Counted from the stretch's first letter, positions 46,363-55,910 are shown. The stretch is DNA of 64,000 nt from Flavobacteria bacterium BAL38 (GCA_000169355.1 AAXX01000006.1:80029-144028), one strand, 5' to 3'. Notes: generated by a model not told the origin, from the letters alone. Program-made: numbers and translations.

Positions 46363-48098
46363 TAGCTCAATAATTCATTTAAAAAAGAAGTAATTTCTGT
46401 TTCTAAGCTTACAATTTCTGTTTTCACTTCAGTAGCAGGTCGTAATCCTTTGTATTCGTAAAAATACTTAGTAAAGTTGATTTCATAACCAATACGAGTT
46501 TTGTCAAAATCAATCCAAGCATCCGGTACATGCGGTAGTACTTGGGTTTCAAAGTATTTTTCAATATCAGCAGTTAACGGCACGTTTTCTTTGTCGCGTT
46601 TTTTACTGTCGGCTTTTGGGTTCTTGTTTTTATCCAATACCTTTTTTCCTTTTTCATCATACACCGGTTGTTCCACCGTTAATTGGAAATAACCAAAATG
46701 CTCGTTATCAAAAATCTTAGAATGTTGCGTAGGTTTAAAATCGGTGTATAATTTTAAGATATCTGTTATGTGCTCAGCAGTAATTTCATTACGCTTGTTG
46801 CCTAAACTTTTTTTATTGCTTCGGCAATAGTCAACGGCATTAATCAACTGTACTTTTCCTTTGCGTTGCTTTTCTTTTTTGTTGGTTAAAAACCAAATGT
46901 AGGTATTGATACCCGTGTTATAAAACATGTCTTTAGGTAAAGCCACAATACACTCTAACCAATCATTTTCTATAATCCATTTTCGAATGTCGCTTTCGCC
47001 AGAGCCAGCATCACCTGTAAATAAGGGCGAACCATTAGTTACTACGCCAATGCGGCTACCTTCACGCTCTATTTTAGAAAGCATGTGTTGTAAAAACAAT
47101 AACTGTCCGTCAGAAGTACGAGGCAATCCAGCATAAAAACGCCCAGCCGGGTTTAACGATTCATTCTCTATAAACTTCTGGTCTTTTTTCCAAGTTACCC
47201 CATAAGGCGGATTGGCCATCATATAATGAAAATGCTTCCCTTGAAACTGGTCTTCCGAGAACGAATTACCGTGTTTAATATTGTTAGCTTCCTCACCCGT
47301 AATCAACGCTTCTGATTTCGCAATAGCATACGACTGCTCATTTAACTCTTGACCATAGGTTTGTATAGTCGGTTTGTTTTTACTGTCTTTTAGTAAGGTA
47401 TCTAAAATATAGTTTTTACCCAAATTCACCATACCACCCGTTCCACAGGCTGGGTCAAAAATCGTACGTATAATGCCTGGTTGTGCTAGTTCTTGTTTCT
47501 CATTAACAAATAAAATAGTATTCATTAAAGCAATTACATCACGAGGCGTAAAATGTTCTCCAGCCGTTTCATTAGATTGCTCATTCGAAATACGAATCAG
47601 TTCCTCAAAAACATAGCCCATTCCATGATTATCTATTTTTTCGGTATGCATGTCAATTTTGCATATTGCGTCAATCATTTCATACAACAACTTGTTTTTA
47701 ATCAAACGCGCTACAATTTTATCAAACTGAAAGTTCTCTAAAATGTCACGAACCTCTTGATTGAATCCGTTTAAATAGTTGTTGAAATTGATTTCAATAT
47801 TACGGGCATCGTCTTTCAACGAATGAAGTGTATGACGAGAAGTATTATAAAATTTCAATCCTCCTGCCGCTTTGCGAAGAATAGGGTCTAATTTATCTTC
47901 CGCTACTTTGTCTTTAAAGTTGTTATAAGTATCTCGAACATTTTCATTCACTCCGTCTAAAATACAATCTAAACGACGGATAACCACAAAAGGAAGCACT
48001 ACATCGCCAATTTCATTTTTCTTAAAGGCATCACGCAATACGTCATCGGTAATTTGCCAAATGAATCCTACTTCTACTTTCGTGTTATTATTGTTCAT
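46362..48098 (-). CDS. hsdM: Type I restriction enzyme, M (adenine methyltransferase) subunit
   Basis: 578 aa. N-terminal helical HsdM_N region, then a class gamma N6-adenine methyltransferase: FDPACGTGGMVNLG (SAM-binding motif I) and MANPPYGV (catalytic NPPY motif IV). The remaining C-terminal part ends in a helix. With HsdS it methylates the target site, and with HsdR it restricts. It overlaps hsdS by one base and follows the unknown AAA partner gene by 63 bases. Confidence 0.96.
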   Translation of the reverse strand: MNNNNTKVEVGFIWQITDDVLRDAFKKNEIGDVVLPFVVIRRLDCILDGVNENVRDTYNNFKDKVAEDKLDPILRKAAGGLKFYNTSRHTLHSLKDDARNIEINFNNYLNGFNQEVRDILENFQFDKIVARLIKNKLLYEMIDAICKIDMHTEKIDNHGMGYVFEELIRISNEQSNETAGEHFTPRDVIALMNTILFVNEKQELAQPGIIRTIFDPACGTGGMVNLGKNYILDTLLKDSKNKPTIQTYGQELNEQSYAIAKSEALITGEEANNIKHGNSFSEDQFQGKHFHYMMANPPYGVTWKKDQKFIENESLNPAGRFYAGLPRTSDGQLLFLQHMLSKIEREGSRIGVVTNGSPLFTGDAGSGESDIRKWIIENDWLECIVALPKDMFYNTGINTYIWFLTNKKEKQRKGKVQLINAVDYCRSNKKSLGNKRNEITAEHITDILKLYTDFKPTQHSKIFDNEHFGYFQLTVEQPVYDEKGKKVLDKNKNPKADSKKRDKENVPLTADIEKYFETQVLPHVPDAWIDFDKTRIGYEINFTKYFYEYKGLRPATEVKTEIVSLETEITSFLNELLS

Positions 48099-48161
48099 TA
48101 TTAATTTGTTTTAATTTTGTTATGCAAAGATATGGGTTTGGTGTGCGGGTTTGGTGCGTAG

Positions 48162-49151
48162 TTAGTTTAATAATGAATTATTTGTATTACCAATGTTAAA
48201 AATAACCTCATTATCAATTGCCTGATTTTGAGTAATTCGTTTTTTTACTAATTGAATATTTTGAAAATGTTGATGTTTTCTAATTTGGCCATAATAATTT
48301 TTCACATCTTTAAATACCCAATTTCTATCGCCTTTCGTTGAAAGGATAATTTTTTTGTCTTTAAAAACATTAAAACCTTTATCACTATATATGTAATGAT
48401 AATTAGTCATTATTACTCTTTCATGCAATTCATCTTTTACAATATCTGTATGAGTAGATAATGAAATTTCTACATTAACACCTGTTTTAGTTCTTAGATT
48501 CTTTACAATTTTGTTCAATTTTTCATTAAACTTTTTATTCAATAAACTTTTGTTATTAGAAGTTACAATTGATAAATGAAATGGTACTTTTAGTGTTTTA
48601 GGAATTAAATTTTCAAATATTGGATATAAATTTTCGAGGTTTTCTTCGTGAAAATTTTCTAAATTACTCCAAAAGTGATTATCAATTAAGATTGCAGAGT
48701 TTAAAGGCTCTAGAGGTTTTAAGCTAAAAACTTCTTCCCAAGAATTAAAATCGTTTATTTCGTTTTTTTGAAAACTATAACCAAAATGAAAATCAAGACT
48801 TTCAAGGTATTGGATTTCATCTGGTTTTATGGCCAAAATTCCATAATTAGCTCTAATTTCATCAGTTTTAAAATTTTCATTTAAAACTAATATATCATTC
48901 AAATACGGTATAAAATCGTTGTTTTTAATATTATCCAAATCTACTTTGGCCGGAATAACACTGCCAATTTCTCTTTTGCTAAAACTTTTAAAAATTGGAT
49001 TTTCTTCGATTAAATTTAGAATTTCTTCTTCGTCTAGGTCTAAATAAACATCGCAAAAATCATTCAAAATTTTCTCTAATATATCATTTGAATTGTTTAC
49101 CAACAACTGGTTAAACTCATTAGAAAAACAATAAGCTCTTTGATATGCCAT
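48162..49151 (-). CDS. Unknown partner of the AAA ATPase
   Basis: 329 aa, cytosolic and rich in acidic and aromatic residues. The C-terminal part has a patterned core: LSIVTSNNKSLLNKKFNEK, TGVNVEISLSTHTDIVKDEL, HERVIMTNYHYIYSDKGFN, KGDRNWVFKDVKNYYG. This resembles compact nuclease-like or PLD-like effectors in shape, but no catalytic set could be assigned. Its ATG overlaps the AAA stop (TAATG), so the two are a translational pair. Two-gene AAA + effector pairs are common in defence islands. Confidence 0.55.
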   Translation of the reverse strand: MAYQRAYCFSNEFNQLLVNNSNDILEKILNDFCDVYLDLDEEEILNLIEENPIFKSFSKREIGSVIPAKVDLDNIKNNDFIPYLNDILVLNENFKTDEIRANYGILAIKPDEIQYLESLDFHFGYSFQKNEINDFNSWEEVFSLKPLEPLNSAILIDNHFWSNLENFHEENLENLYPIFENLIPKTLKVPFHLSIVTSNNKSLLNKKFNEKLNKIVKNLRTKTGVNVEISLSTHTDIVKDELHERVIMTNYHYIYSDKGFNVFKDKKIILSTKGDRNWVFKDVKNYYGQIRKHQHFQNIQLVKKRITQNQAIDNEVIFNIGNTNNSLLN

Positions 49152-50803
49152 TATTTATTCTTTTTTAAGTTCAACTTATAGGTTTCAACTTCAAGTTCAT
49201 CAGAATAATCAAAAAAACCTTTTCCAAATTTTCTATCAAACTTCCCATTTTCTTGATATTTCATTTCATAAGGACCGTTGTCAATATCAAAATAATACAA
49301 CTTAAAAGGATGAGGATTTAACCCTTCATGGTTAGTGTATTCCTCTTTAACTAAAATATTCTGAGATTTTCTAATTAAATATTCAGAGTGCGTTTCTATA
49401 ATAAATTCTATACCATATTCTTTATTTACATCATGAAAAAACTTTGCTAATTCGCCTTGTAATGCGGGATGTAAATTGAGTTCAGGTTCTTCAACAACAA
49501 CCGTAATATAATTCAAATTGTTTTTGTGCTTTCTTAAAAGGGTAGCCACACGAAGAATAATCATCATAGCCTGCAATGATCCCATTCCTTTATCTGCTAA
49601 ATGAGCTTTTAATCCCTCTTTGTCAAAAACATAAAATTCGTAAGCTTCTCCTGCATAAAACTCAATATGAAAATCTACTCCAACTTCAAATTCATTCATC
49701 CAATATTTTACAAACTCATATTCTTTTTCTCCTTTTAGAATTTTAGATTGTTTAAAATCATGAATTGCTTGAGCTAAATTATTTTGTTTGTCTCTTAAGG
49801 AAAATAATGCAGATTGCTTACTTGGATTGGCTCCCAAATAATAGACTTTGGTATTAGTAATTGATTTAAATGCATTACTGATAGAACTTTTTAATTCATT
49901 TTTATAATTATCAAAATCAACTAATACTTGTATTTTTTCTTCAAGCAATTCAAGATTTGATTTTTCACCTTGTCGAATTATCATATTTTTATCTAACGAA
50001 TCAGAAACTATTTTTTCAAATGATTCATCAGAAATTTTGTTATGAGCATAATCATTTCGTAACTCTTTTATTTTTTTTAATTCAATTTCATTAAGATAAA
50101 TTAAATCATTTATAAACTCTTCAACTCTTGAATCTGCGTTTATATATTCACTGAACAACAAAGGATAAGAAATATTGAAAACTTCATCAGTTTCATTTTC
50201 TTGATAATCTTCAACAACATTATCGCTTAACTTATTTAATTTATCACGCAAAAAATTATAACGATCAAGAAATCGAATCCCACTTAAAGATTTATTATTA
50301 AAATCCTTGCTCTTGATTTCCTTCTCCAATTCGTTCATTTCCTTGATTAGATCATTTAATGAATCGAATTTCTCAACAATTTCCGAATTGTACTTTACAA
50401 CATTTAAATAATTTTCAAAATAATTTATTTCAATTTTCAATTTACTCTTGAAATCTTCAATCAATAAATTTGAAACATTTGCATTTGTATCATCACTATT
50501 TCCATAAATGCTGGTTGTAAATAAATAATCATCTATTTGCATCTGAAAAGAAATTTGTTCTTTAGATGAACCGCTTTTAATAGCCCTTCCAAATGTCACA
50601 ATATTAGCATCTTCTAAAGATTTATTTGAAAAAGAAAACTCATTATATTGTTGATTTTGCAAGTAATCTAAAAACAACAAAAAAGCTTTCACCATAGTTG
50701 ATTTTCCAGAATTATTTCTTCCTACTATAACAGATATTTTTCCTAATTCTAAAAGAGGAAAATCTTGAAAACGTCTAAAATTACTAAATGCTATTTTTTT
50801 CAT
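49151..50803 (-). CDS. AAA/ABC-type ATPase (OLD-like, AAA_15) defence protein
   Basis: About 550 aa from M9 (MKKIAFSNFRRFQ); 50827 is an alternative start. ABC-type ATPase with Walker A GRNNSGKST at residue about 30, a long coiled-coil insert (EKEIKSKDFNNKS, RDKLNKLSDNV, EKIQVLVDFDNYKN), signature-like DKGMGSLQAMM, Walker B VVVEEPELNLHP and H-loop IIETHSEYL. No Toprim or nuclease domain is fused, so the effector is probably the partner gene that overlaps its stop. First gene of the operon leading into hsdMSR. Confidence 0.85.
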   Translation of the reverse strand: MKKIAFSNFRRFQDFPLLELGKISVIVGRNNSGKSTMVKAFLLFLDYLQNQQYNEFSFSNKSLEDANIVTFGRAIKSGSSKEQISFQMQIDDYLFTTSIYGNSDDTNANVSNLLIEDFKSKLKIEINYFENYLNVVKYNSEIVEKFDSLNDLIKEMNELEKEIKSKDFNNKSLSGIRFLDRYNFLRDKLNKLSDNVVEDYQENETDEVFNISYPLLFSEYINADSRVEEFINDLIYLNEIELKKIKELRNDYAHNKISDESFEKIVSDSLDKNMIIRQGEKSNLELLEEKIQVLVDFDNYKNELKSSISNAFKSITNTKVYYLGANPSKQSALFSLRDKQNNLAQAIHDFKQSKILKGEKEYEFVKYWMNEFEVGVDFHIEFYAGEAYEFYVFDKEGLKAHLADKGMGSLQAMMIILRVATLLRKHKNNLNYITVVVEEPELNLHPALQGELAKFFHDVNKEYGIEFIIETHSEYLIRKSQNILVKEEYTNHEGLNPHPFKLYYFDIDNGPYEMKYQENGKFDRKFGKGFFDYSDELEVETYKLNLKKNK

Positions 50804-50811
50804 ATTGGCAG

Positions 50812-50846
50812 CAAAACTATATTTCAACTATGCATTTTAAGTGCGT
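50812..50846 (-). promoter_or_regulatory. Promoter and operator-like box of the AAA/Hsd operon
   Basis: On the minus strand TAGTTTTG (-7 box, 50819-50812) ends 8 bases upstream of the ATG at 50803. Just upstream, TGCAT (50834-50830) and ACGCA (50846-50842) form a near-inverted repeat around CTTAAAA. The same arrangement is found at the WYL/retron-2 region (38241-38270). Confidence 0.5.
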
Positions 50847-50948
50847 AGGTTTTTTTTACAATTAAATATTACAATTATACGAAAATATTAGTTTCTAAAA
50901 ATCAAAGAATCTTGAATATTTCATAAAATCTTTTCTTTAATCATTTAA

Positions 50949-52100
50949 TTAAACCCAAACAATCATTTCTCTATCTAATTTAATCATTTTCTTTTCTCCT
51001 CTTTCTCCCTTAATACAATAGAAGTCATACAAAGAATCGCCTACGGCATTTTTAATCTTTCTATTAATTCTAGAAATTACTTCATTACAATTGTTTTCTA
51101 GTGGATTGATCAATACCGCTATGCTCCTATTAATTAAATCTAGATCGGATTGATTACTGAATTGTCTATATAATTGCTCTAAATCTTCTTTATAATCAGG
51201 TAAATGTGAAATTTGAATTCCATCCTTATGATTTAAAAACAATAGATAAACCGACTTTTCTTTAGGGTTTAACAATAGCTCCAAACCGCCTAAATCAACA
51301 AAAAAAAGTCGTTTCATAATACCTCGAATCTCTATTCGGCTTGGCTGCTGTAATAATGATGCTCTTCCTCTAAATGTCATACTGTTTCGTATCCCATCTA
51401 AAATATCAAAAAATTGTCTAGAATACAAGGGTGAAATGTCGCGTTGAACAATTTTATTCATACAACTTTCACAAACGTCTGCCGTTCGCATTTTCAAGAT
51501 AATTTGAGACTTATCTTCACAAAAATCCATGATACAACCAATTGGTTTTTTGTGAACACCCTCCCAAATAGCAGCTCTATCTGAAAACATATAAAAACGC
51601 ATTACCCAGATAATGACTTCATATGCAATTGGAAATCGTATATCAATAGTATTACCAAAATAATGTTCCCAATTTGAAGTTTGAATAAAAAAATCTTTCA
51701 TTGAAGGAGCAACGCTTCCAAACCAATTCAGATCATTTCCTACGTCCGTCAGCAAAACAACTATGTCATCACTAGGTAGTTCTTTTAGTTTTCTATACTG
51801 GTAACATTCACCAAACAATTGCTCCCACGTCTTACTTTTTTCAGTATACGGAAATTCAATCTCTGATAAACTAGTTGACTTTAAACTATAAGATTCATTT
51901 AATTGATCACGAATAATTGTCGCCTTTTCAAACTTTTTTTTATTGAGCCAAATTTTATCTTTTACCTCATCATTAAAATCTAAATCATCCTCTTCACAGG
52001 CTAAAAAATGCATCGGACCCGGAAATTGCTGCAATAAATGTAGCACATTCCTGTACGTTTCAATTTTTAATTCCGGCGATCGTAATAAATGTACATTCAT
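50949..52100 (-). CDS. Hypothetical protein with C-terminal winged-helix-like domain
   Basis: 383 aa. Residues 1-230 are unfamiliar, with a single CxxC (VCESCMNKI) that could bind metal. The C-terminal part reads LELLLNPKEKSVYLLFLNHKDGIQISHLPDYKEDLEQLYRQFS...INRKIKNAVG...YDFYCIKGERGEKKMIKLDREMIVWV. It resembles a transcriptional-regulator C-terminal helix-wing unit often seen at the ends of Bacteroidota proteins of unknown role. Single gene, before the DUF6717-like protein. Confidence 0.55.
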   Translation of the reverse strand: MNVHLLRSPELKIETYRNVLHLLQQFPGPMHFLACEEDDLDFNDEVKDKIWLNKKKFEKATIIRDQLNESYSLKSTSLSEIEFPYTEKSKTWEQLFGECYQYRKLKELPSDDIVVLLTDVGNDLNWFGSVAPSMKDFFIQTSNWEHYFGNTIDIRFPIAYEVIIWVMRFYMFSDRAAIWEGVHKKPIGCIMDFCEDKSQIILKMRTADVCESCMNKIVQRDISPLYSRQFFDILDGIRNSMTFRGRASLLQQPSRIEIRGIMKRLFFVDLGGLELLLNPKEKSVYLLFLNHKDGIQISHLPDYKEDLEQLYRQFSNQSDLDLINRSIAVLINPLENNCNEVISRINRKIKNAVGDSLYDFYCIKGERGEKKMIKLDREMIVWV

Positions 52101-52154
52101 AAATTTAAATTAAACTTTTTTTGATAATTTCTTTATAATAATTACTCTAATATT

Positions 52155-52484
52155 TTAGCAAACTAATTTAAAATGTATTTGTCTTGGAAATAAGCTAACA
52201 AATACAAATTTAGTTACGTTACACAACCAAACAGCAGTGAAGCCTAAATGATAAATACAGCCGTTTAGTGGGGTTTTAACAATTCGCTTAAGGGCTTGAA
52301 ATCCTGGAGTGTTAAATACTTTATCAGTTGATAATGTTACATTTACTGTTGTTCCATTTTCTGATAATTGGTCAAGTAGGTTATCGGCACCCGCTACCAT
52401 TTGAAGTTCAGCTTTAGTTCCATACCAATTTGGCAAGTCAATGTACCAGTTGCCTTGTTCTTTATTAAACGTGTAATTTTTCAT
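52155..52484 (-). CDS. DUF6717-like small protein
   Basis: 109 aa. Pattern NKEQGNWYIDLPNWYGTKAELQMVAGADNLLDQLSENG then CIYHLGFTAVWLCNVTKFVF...PRQIHFK, which recalls DUF6717 (IDLPEW...LxMVxGADxLLD...WLCxVTxxVF). Function unknown. It lies 10 bases after the VWA stop on the same strand, so the two may be co-transcribed. Confidence 0.6.
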   Translation of the reverse strand: MKNYTFNKEQGNWYIDLPNWYGTKAELQMVAGADNLLDQLSENGTTVNVTLSTDKVFNTPGFQALKRIVKTPLNGCIYHLGFTAVWLCNVTKFVFVSLFPRQIHFKLVC

Positions 52485-52494
52485 CTACAGACAA

Positions 52495-53151
52495 TTATTT
52501 TCGTTGGTCTTTATTTTTTATAAAGTCTAAGAAGTTTTTTTTAGTGATACCAATTGACTTACTTTGCGAATATTGACGCATGCCTTCACTAACATTATTC
52601 ATCATATAATCCATGTCACCTTTGTTGAATGAAACAACATTTTCTGAACGTATATTTAACATTTTTGAAGTATGAATAGCATCAATGTCAGCACCTAAAA
52701 AAGTAAAAGTCCATTTTTCAGTAGCCTCAAGTTCTGCAATAGTTTTGGCAATTTGATGGTAGGTAAACTCACGACTAGCATTTTCCATTCCATCCGTTAG
52801 AATTACCATCACAATACTCATTTCGTTATTTAAAATTTTTGTTTCGTTAGCTATTCTTATTTGATTGATAGACATACCTATAGCATCTAATAAGGCTGTT
52901 GCTCCTCTTGGAATATATCTTGAATGACTTAGATGCTCAAAGTTGTTAATACGAACATGCGATTGCACATGATCGATGATGTCATCAAAAATTGTCAGGG
53001 ATACTTCAAATTCTTGTTCTGGAAATTCTTCTTGTAATTTTTTGATAGTTGCTACTTGATTGTTAAAACCATTAATAGTTGCTTCTGTGCAGTTTGACAT
53101 GGAACCACTTCTATCTAATACAAAATGGTAAAGTGTTTTTTTGTTTTTCAT
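52495..53151 (-). CDS. VWA-domain protein (TerY/YegL-like), paralogue of 23254-23883
   Basis: 218 aa: von Willebrand A domain with MIDAS DRSGSMSNC, the threonine loop PRGATALLDAIG, and TDGMENASREF. Cytosolic, no signal peptide. Strong resemblance in length and phrases to the VWA gene at 23 kb (EFPEQE, VILTDGMENAS, WTFTFLG). TerY-type VWA proteins work with PP2C phosphatases and kinases; a PP2C gene is 5 kb away but no kinase is seen. Confidence 0.83.
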   Translation of the reverse strand: MKNKKTLYHFVLDRSGSMSNCTEATINGFNNQVATIKKLQEEFPEQEFEVSLTIFDDIIDHVQSHVRINNFEHLSHSRYIPRGATALLDAIGMSINQIRIANETKILNNEMSIVMVILTDGMENASREFTYHQIAKTIAELEATEKWTFTFLGADIDAIHTSKMLNIRSENVVSFNKGDMDYMMNNVSEGMRQYSQSKSIGITKKNFLDFIKNKDQRK

Positions 53152-53364
53152 AATATCGATTGTTAAAATTATGATGCAAATCTATTTTCACTGCATTCAA
53201 AAAACAATTCCTTGCAACCTTGTAAGCAACTAAAAAAATATAGTTTAGGGTAAATAAATTTTAAGTTGCAATAAAAAATTGACGAACATTATAAGTATAA
53301 ACTTATTTTAAATACCGCAAGCACTCACCCACTTCCTTATCCTCCAAAAACGCATTACACCAAG

Positions 53365-53538
53365 CTAATCAACTAATTCGTTCCCCTCAATTTCAAAATT
53401 CAGAGCAAAACTTTTTTTATAAACAATGCGTCCAGGCAATCTCTCGTCTTTCGGTTTTAAAAATTGTACGTTAAAAGTGGTGATGGTTTGTATTAAATCT
53501 TTCATAACTGGTTCATTTGGTAAATCTTTCATATTCAT
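53365..53538 (-). CDS. Small hypothetical protein (57 aa) downstream of Sir2
   Basis: Starts MNMKDLPNEPVMKDLIQTI. The ATG at 53538 makes a one-base TAATG overlap with the sir2 stop, which is better than the ATG at 53553. No motif or membrane segment. Possibly a translationally coupled partner of the deacetylase. Confidence 0.45.
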   Translation of the reverse strand: MNMKDLPNEPVMKDLIQTITTFNVQFLKPKDERLPGRIVYKKSFALNFEIEGNELVD

Positions 53539-54227
53539 TAATATGGTAAACATTCTTCTACTAACATTCTAACTCCTATAGTAGCCTTCTCTTTAATGAC
53601 CAATAAGTTAATCCCCTCATCAACATCTGGATTCGTGTCGATGTAAACGGTTTGCGCATCAAAAGGAACCGCTAATAACAAAGAAGCTGCTGGATGAACT
53701 ACCATTGATGTTCCTACGATTACAAACAAATCGGCCGATTGGGTTATTGCGATGGCTTTTTCAATTTCCGGAACAGCTTCTCCAAACCATACAATATGAG
53801 GTCTAAGTTGGTTACCATCGGAAGCCAAATCACCTAGTTTTATGTCTTGGGTGCAAACAGAAATCAGATTTGAATTGTTGCTACTTCTACTTTTTCTTAA
53901 TTCGCCATGCAAATGGAGTACGTTTGTTGAGCCTGCTCTTTCGTGTAAATCGTCAATGTTTTGTGTAATTACGGTTACGTTGTATTTGGTTTCTAATTGG
54001 GCAATCAAATGATGCGCTGCGTTAGGTTCTACCTCATCTAATTGTCTTCTTCTTGCATTGTAGAAATCTAAAACCAATTGTGGATTTTTTTCAAAACCTT
54101 CAGGAGAAGCTACTTCTTCTATTTTGTGATTGTTCCATAATCCATTGGCATCACGAAAGGTACTAATGCCGCTTTCTTGACTGATGCCGGCTCCAGTTAA
54201 AAAAACGATATGGTGTTTGTGTTGCAT
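53538..54227 (-). CDS. cobB: NAD-dependent protein deacylase (Sir2 family)
   Basis: 229 aa. GAGISQESGISTFRD (NAD-binding), TQNIDDLHERAG with HLHGE catalytic His, IVWFGEAVPE, GTSMVVHPAASL. The zinc module is reduced: the usual four cysteines are not present (a single Cys in SVCTQDIK), as in a zinc-free or short sirtuin subgroup. Likely lysine deacylase. Surrounded by small unknown genes; overlaps the small downstream gene by one base. Confidence 0.92.
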   Translation of the reverse strand: MQHKHHIVFLTGAGISQESGISTFRDANGLWNNHKIEEVASPEGFEKNPQLVLDFYNARRRQLDEVEPNAAHHLIAQLETKYNVTVITQNIDDLHERAGSTNVLHLHGELRKSRSSNNSNLISVCTQDIKLGDLASDGNQLRPHIVWFGEAVPEIEKAIAITQSADLFVIVGTSMVVHPAASLLLAVPFDAQTVYIDTNPDVDEGINLLVIKEKATIGVRMLVEECLPY

Positions 54228-54433
54228 TATAGTGTCGATTTTCTAATTTTATATAAGCTATAATTCAAATAAAGAAACCTAATTCCTAAAAACAGCGTAA
54301 GAAATGGAAACACTATGCAAAAAATAATGAAATTAAATTCATAATACGATATTCCTATTAGGTTTGACATGTTAATAATAAAATCGGTGCAATACACATA
54401 CAGTTGCCCGCCTAAGTTTTCAATTATTTCCAT
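54227..54433 (-). CDS. Small membrane protein (68 aa)
   Basis: Two hydrophobic stretches (LYVYCTDFIINMSNLIGISY and FNFIIFCIVFPFLTLFLGIR) in a 68-residue protein with a basic tail. Overlaps the following membrane-protein gene by 14 bases and abuts sir2. No family recognised. Confidence 0.45.
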   Translation of the reverse strand: MEIIENLGGQLYVYCTDFIINMSNLIGISYYEFNFIIFCIVFPFLTLFLGIRFLYLNYSLYKIRKSTL

Positions 54434-54845
54434 TTTTTTGCTTTTTTAGAGTTGCAATTTTTATAGTTAAATGACGATTCCAAATAATAAGTCCTCCAAT
54501 TGTTAACGGAAAGAAAACTACATATAGCAATATATTTGCTGCTCCATAATTCCATGTTGCCATTAGTAACTGAATGGTTCCAAAATAAATTGGGTCGGTA
54601 TAAGGAAAACTGGTTTTTAGCCATTTCGTATGGTGTTCTTTACAATACAACGTGTTGTTATGACACATCCACGTACATTGATTGGCATCTGCTTTATTAC
54701 TATTTATTGCTTCAATCGTGTTAACACGATAGCCTTTTTCCTTCTTTTTAAGGGCTATTGTTTCATTTACAATTACCATGAATAAGAATGGTAGTAAAAA
54801 GACAGCTATACTGAATCCGATGGATTTTAATTTTTTAATTTTCAT
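54420..54845 (-). CDS. Small membrane protein (141 aa)
   Basis: Two or three membrane segments (IGFSIAVFLLPFLFMVIV; ANILLYVVFFPLTIGGLII) with a loop holding CTWMCHNNTLYCKEHH, three closely spaced Cys plus His that might bind metal or form disulphides. No family recognised. It overlaps the 68-aa gene, so the two may form a unit. Confidence 0.5.
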   Translation of the reverse strand: MKIKKLKSIGFSIAVFLLPFLFMVIVNETIALKKKEKGYRVNTIEAINSNKADANQCTWMCHNNTLYCKEHHTKWLKTSFPYTDPIYFGTIQLLMATWNYGAANILLYVVFFPLTIGGLIIWNRHLTIKIATLKKQKNGNN

Positions 54846-54925
54846 TAGTATATGCTTTTTATTTGGGTGTAAAAATTACTAAAATATGTTTCCTTTGAGT
54901 TTTTTTGTATTTCCATTACTACAAT

Positions 54926-55117
54926 TTAATTCATGTCAAAAAAACAAGTAAGATTTAAAATCAATACACCCTGATGTTTCCACATTCCAAATTTTATTTT
55001 GTCTTCATGAATTGAAATAATTTTTGGATTGAATACTTCTGGATCTTTTCCTTTAGAATTTACTATTTCCCTTAGTTTAATATCAAAATAACTTAACATC
55101 TTATTATTGTTCATCAT
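54926..55117 (-). CDS. Hypothetical protein (63 aa)
   Basis: Starts MMNNNKMLSYFDIKLREIV and overlaps the end of the 270-aa unknown protein by 14 bases. Two short beta-like segments (IKFGMWKHQGVLILNLTCFF). No family. Probably translationally coupled to the gene before it. Confidence 0.4.
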   Translation of the reverse strand: MMNNNKMLSYFDIKLREIVNSKGKDPEVFNPKIISIHEDKIKFGMWKHQGVLILNLTCFFDMN

Positions 55118-55910
55118 AATATAGGTAATGGTTTGTATTTTTAGCTATAATTTGACCGTTTACATCTAAAAGCGCACCACCTGAAGGAATTAAACTACTT
55201 ACCGATGGCTTTGTGTCTCTTTCAAAATAATACGCTTTGTTGGTATTAATTACCAAGGCAACTTTTACCTCACGGTTTTGACTTTCACTTTCTTTTTGAT
55301 GGACCAAAGCAACATGTTCTATAATGATTTGTTCTAATTCATCTGCTGAAATCTCGTCTTCTAATTTTATAGTTATAGAAATTCCAGGTAATGAATTGGA
55401 ATTGACATTGATGTGAATAGGTATTTGTGAAAAACATGGTGATTTTTCCTGATTTATAATCACATAAGGAAACACCCCATAACCGTATGGAAAGTTTCTT
55501 TTTATAATATTGTACTTATCTGCAATATCCAATTCTGAACAGTTGAAATCTTGCAAATCTTTAAACTCTTTCGTATGCAAATGAACAAATAGCACCCATT
55601 TGGCTTGGGTTTGAATTTGAAACGTTCCGCAACCTTCGTGCAAGCTATAAGCTTTACCTGTAAATTGAAATTTTTCGTCAAAATACCAAATTTCATAGGG
55701 TGTCACACCTGTGCAATCAAGCAAAGTGGTCAATTGTTGGTTTTCAATTTGTAACAATACAAGAAGCTCCTTTTGTAAGATTAAATCTTGTAGGAGAATG
55801 GTTCTGGCTTCATTTTTAACTAAATAAACTTCCAGACTTTTTAAATGGTCAAACGTACCGCCATCGCGGTGTGGTTTTTTCTCAATTAATGAGATAGCTG
55901 ATGTTTTCAT
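55104..55910 (-). CDS. Unknown two-domain protein, fused version of 56938+57362 gene pair
   Basis: About 268 aa from the second ATG (MKTSAISLIEKKPHRDGG). Domain 1 (to about residue 115): LVLLQIENQQLTTLLDCTG...IWYFDEKFQFTGKAYSLHEG...KWVLFVHL. Domain 2: FPYGYGVFPYVI...QIPIHINV...YYFERDTK...IPSGGALLDVNGQ. The same two domains are separate proteins at 56938-57300 (LFLEIEHQQVNTLLEL, ...LLYFIEEAGILKFKGATFNL) and 57362-57808 (GYGKFPYVI, QIPIHFN, YYFDEEG, IPGGGTLL). Function unknown. A 67-base leader repeat lies 61 bases before the start. Confidence 0.55.
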   Translation of the reverse strand: MKTSAISLIEKKPHRDGGTFDHLKSLEVYLVKNEARTILLQDLILQKELLVLLQIENQQLTTLLDCTGVTPYEIWYFDEKFQFTGKAYSLHEGCGTFQIQTQAKWVLFVHLHTKEFKDLQDFNCSELDIADKYNIIKRNFPYGYGVFPYVIINQEKSPCFSQIPIHINVNSNSLPGISITIKLEDEISADELEQIIIEHVALVHQKESESQNREVKVALVINTNKAYYFERDTKPSVSSLIPSGGALLDVNGQIIAKNTNHYLYYDEQ

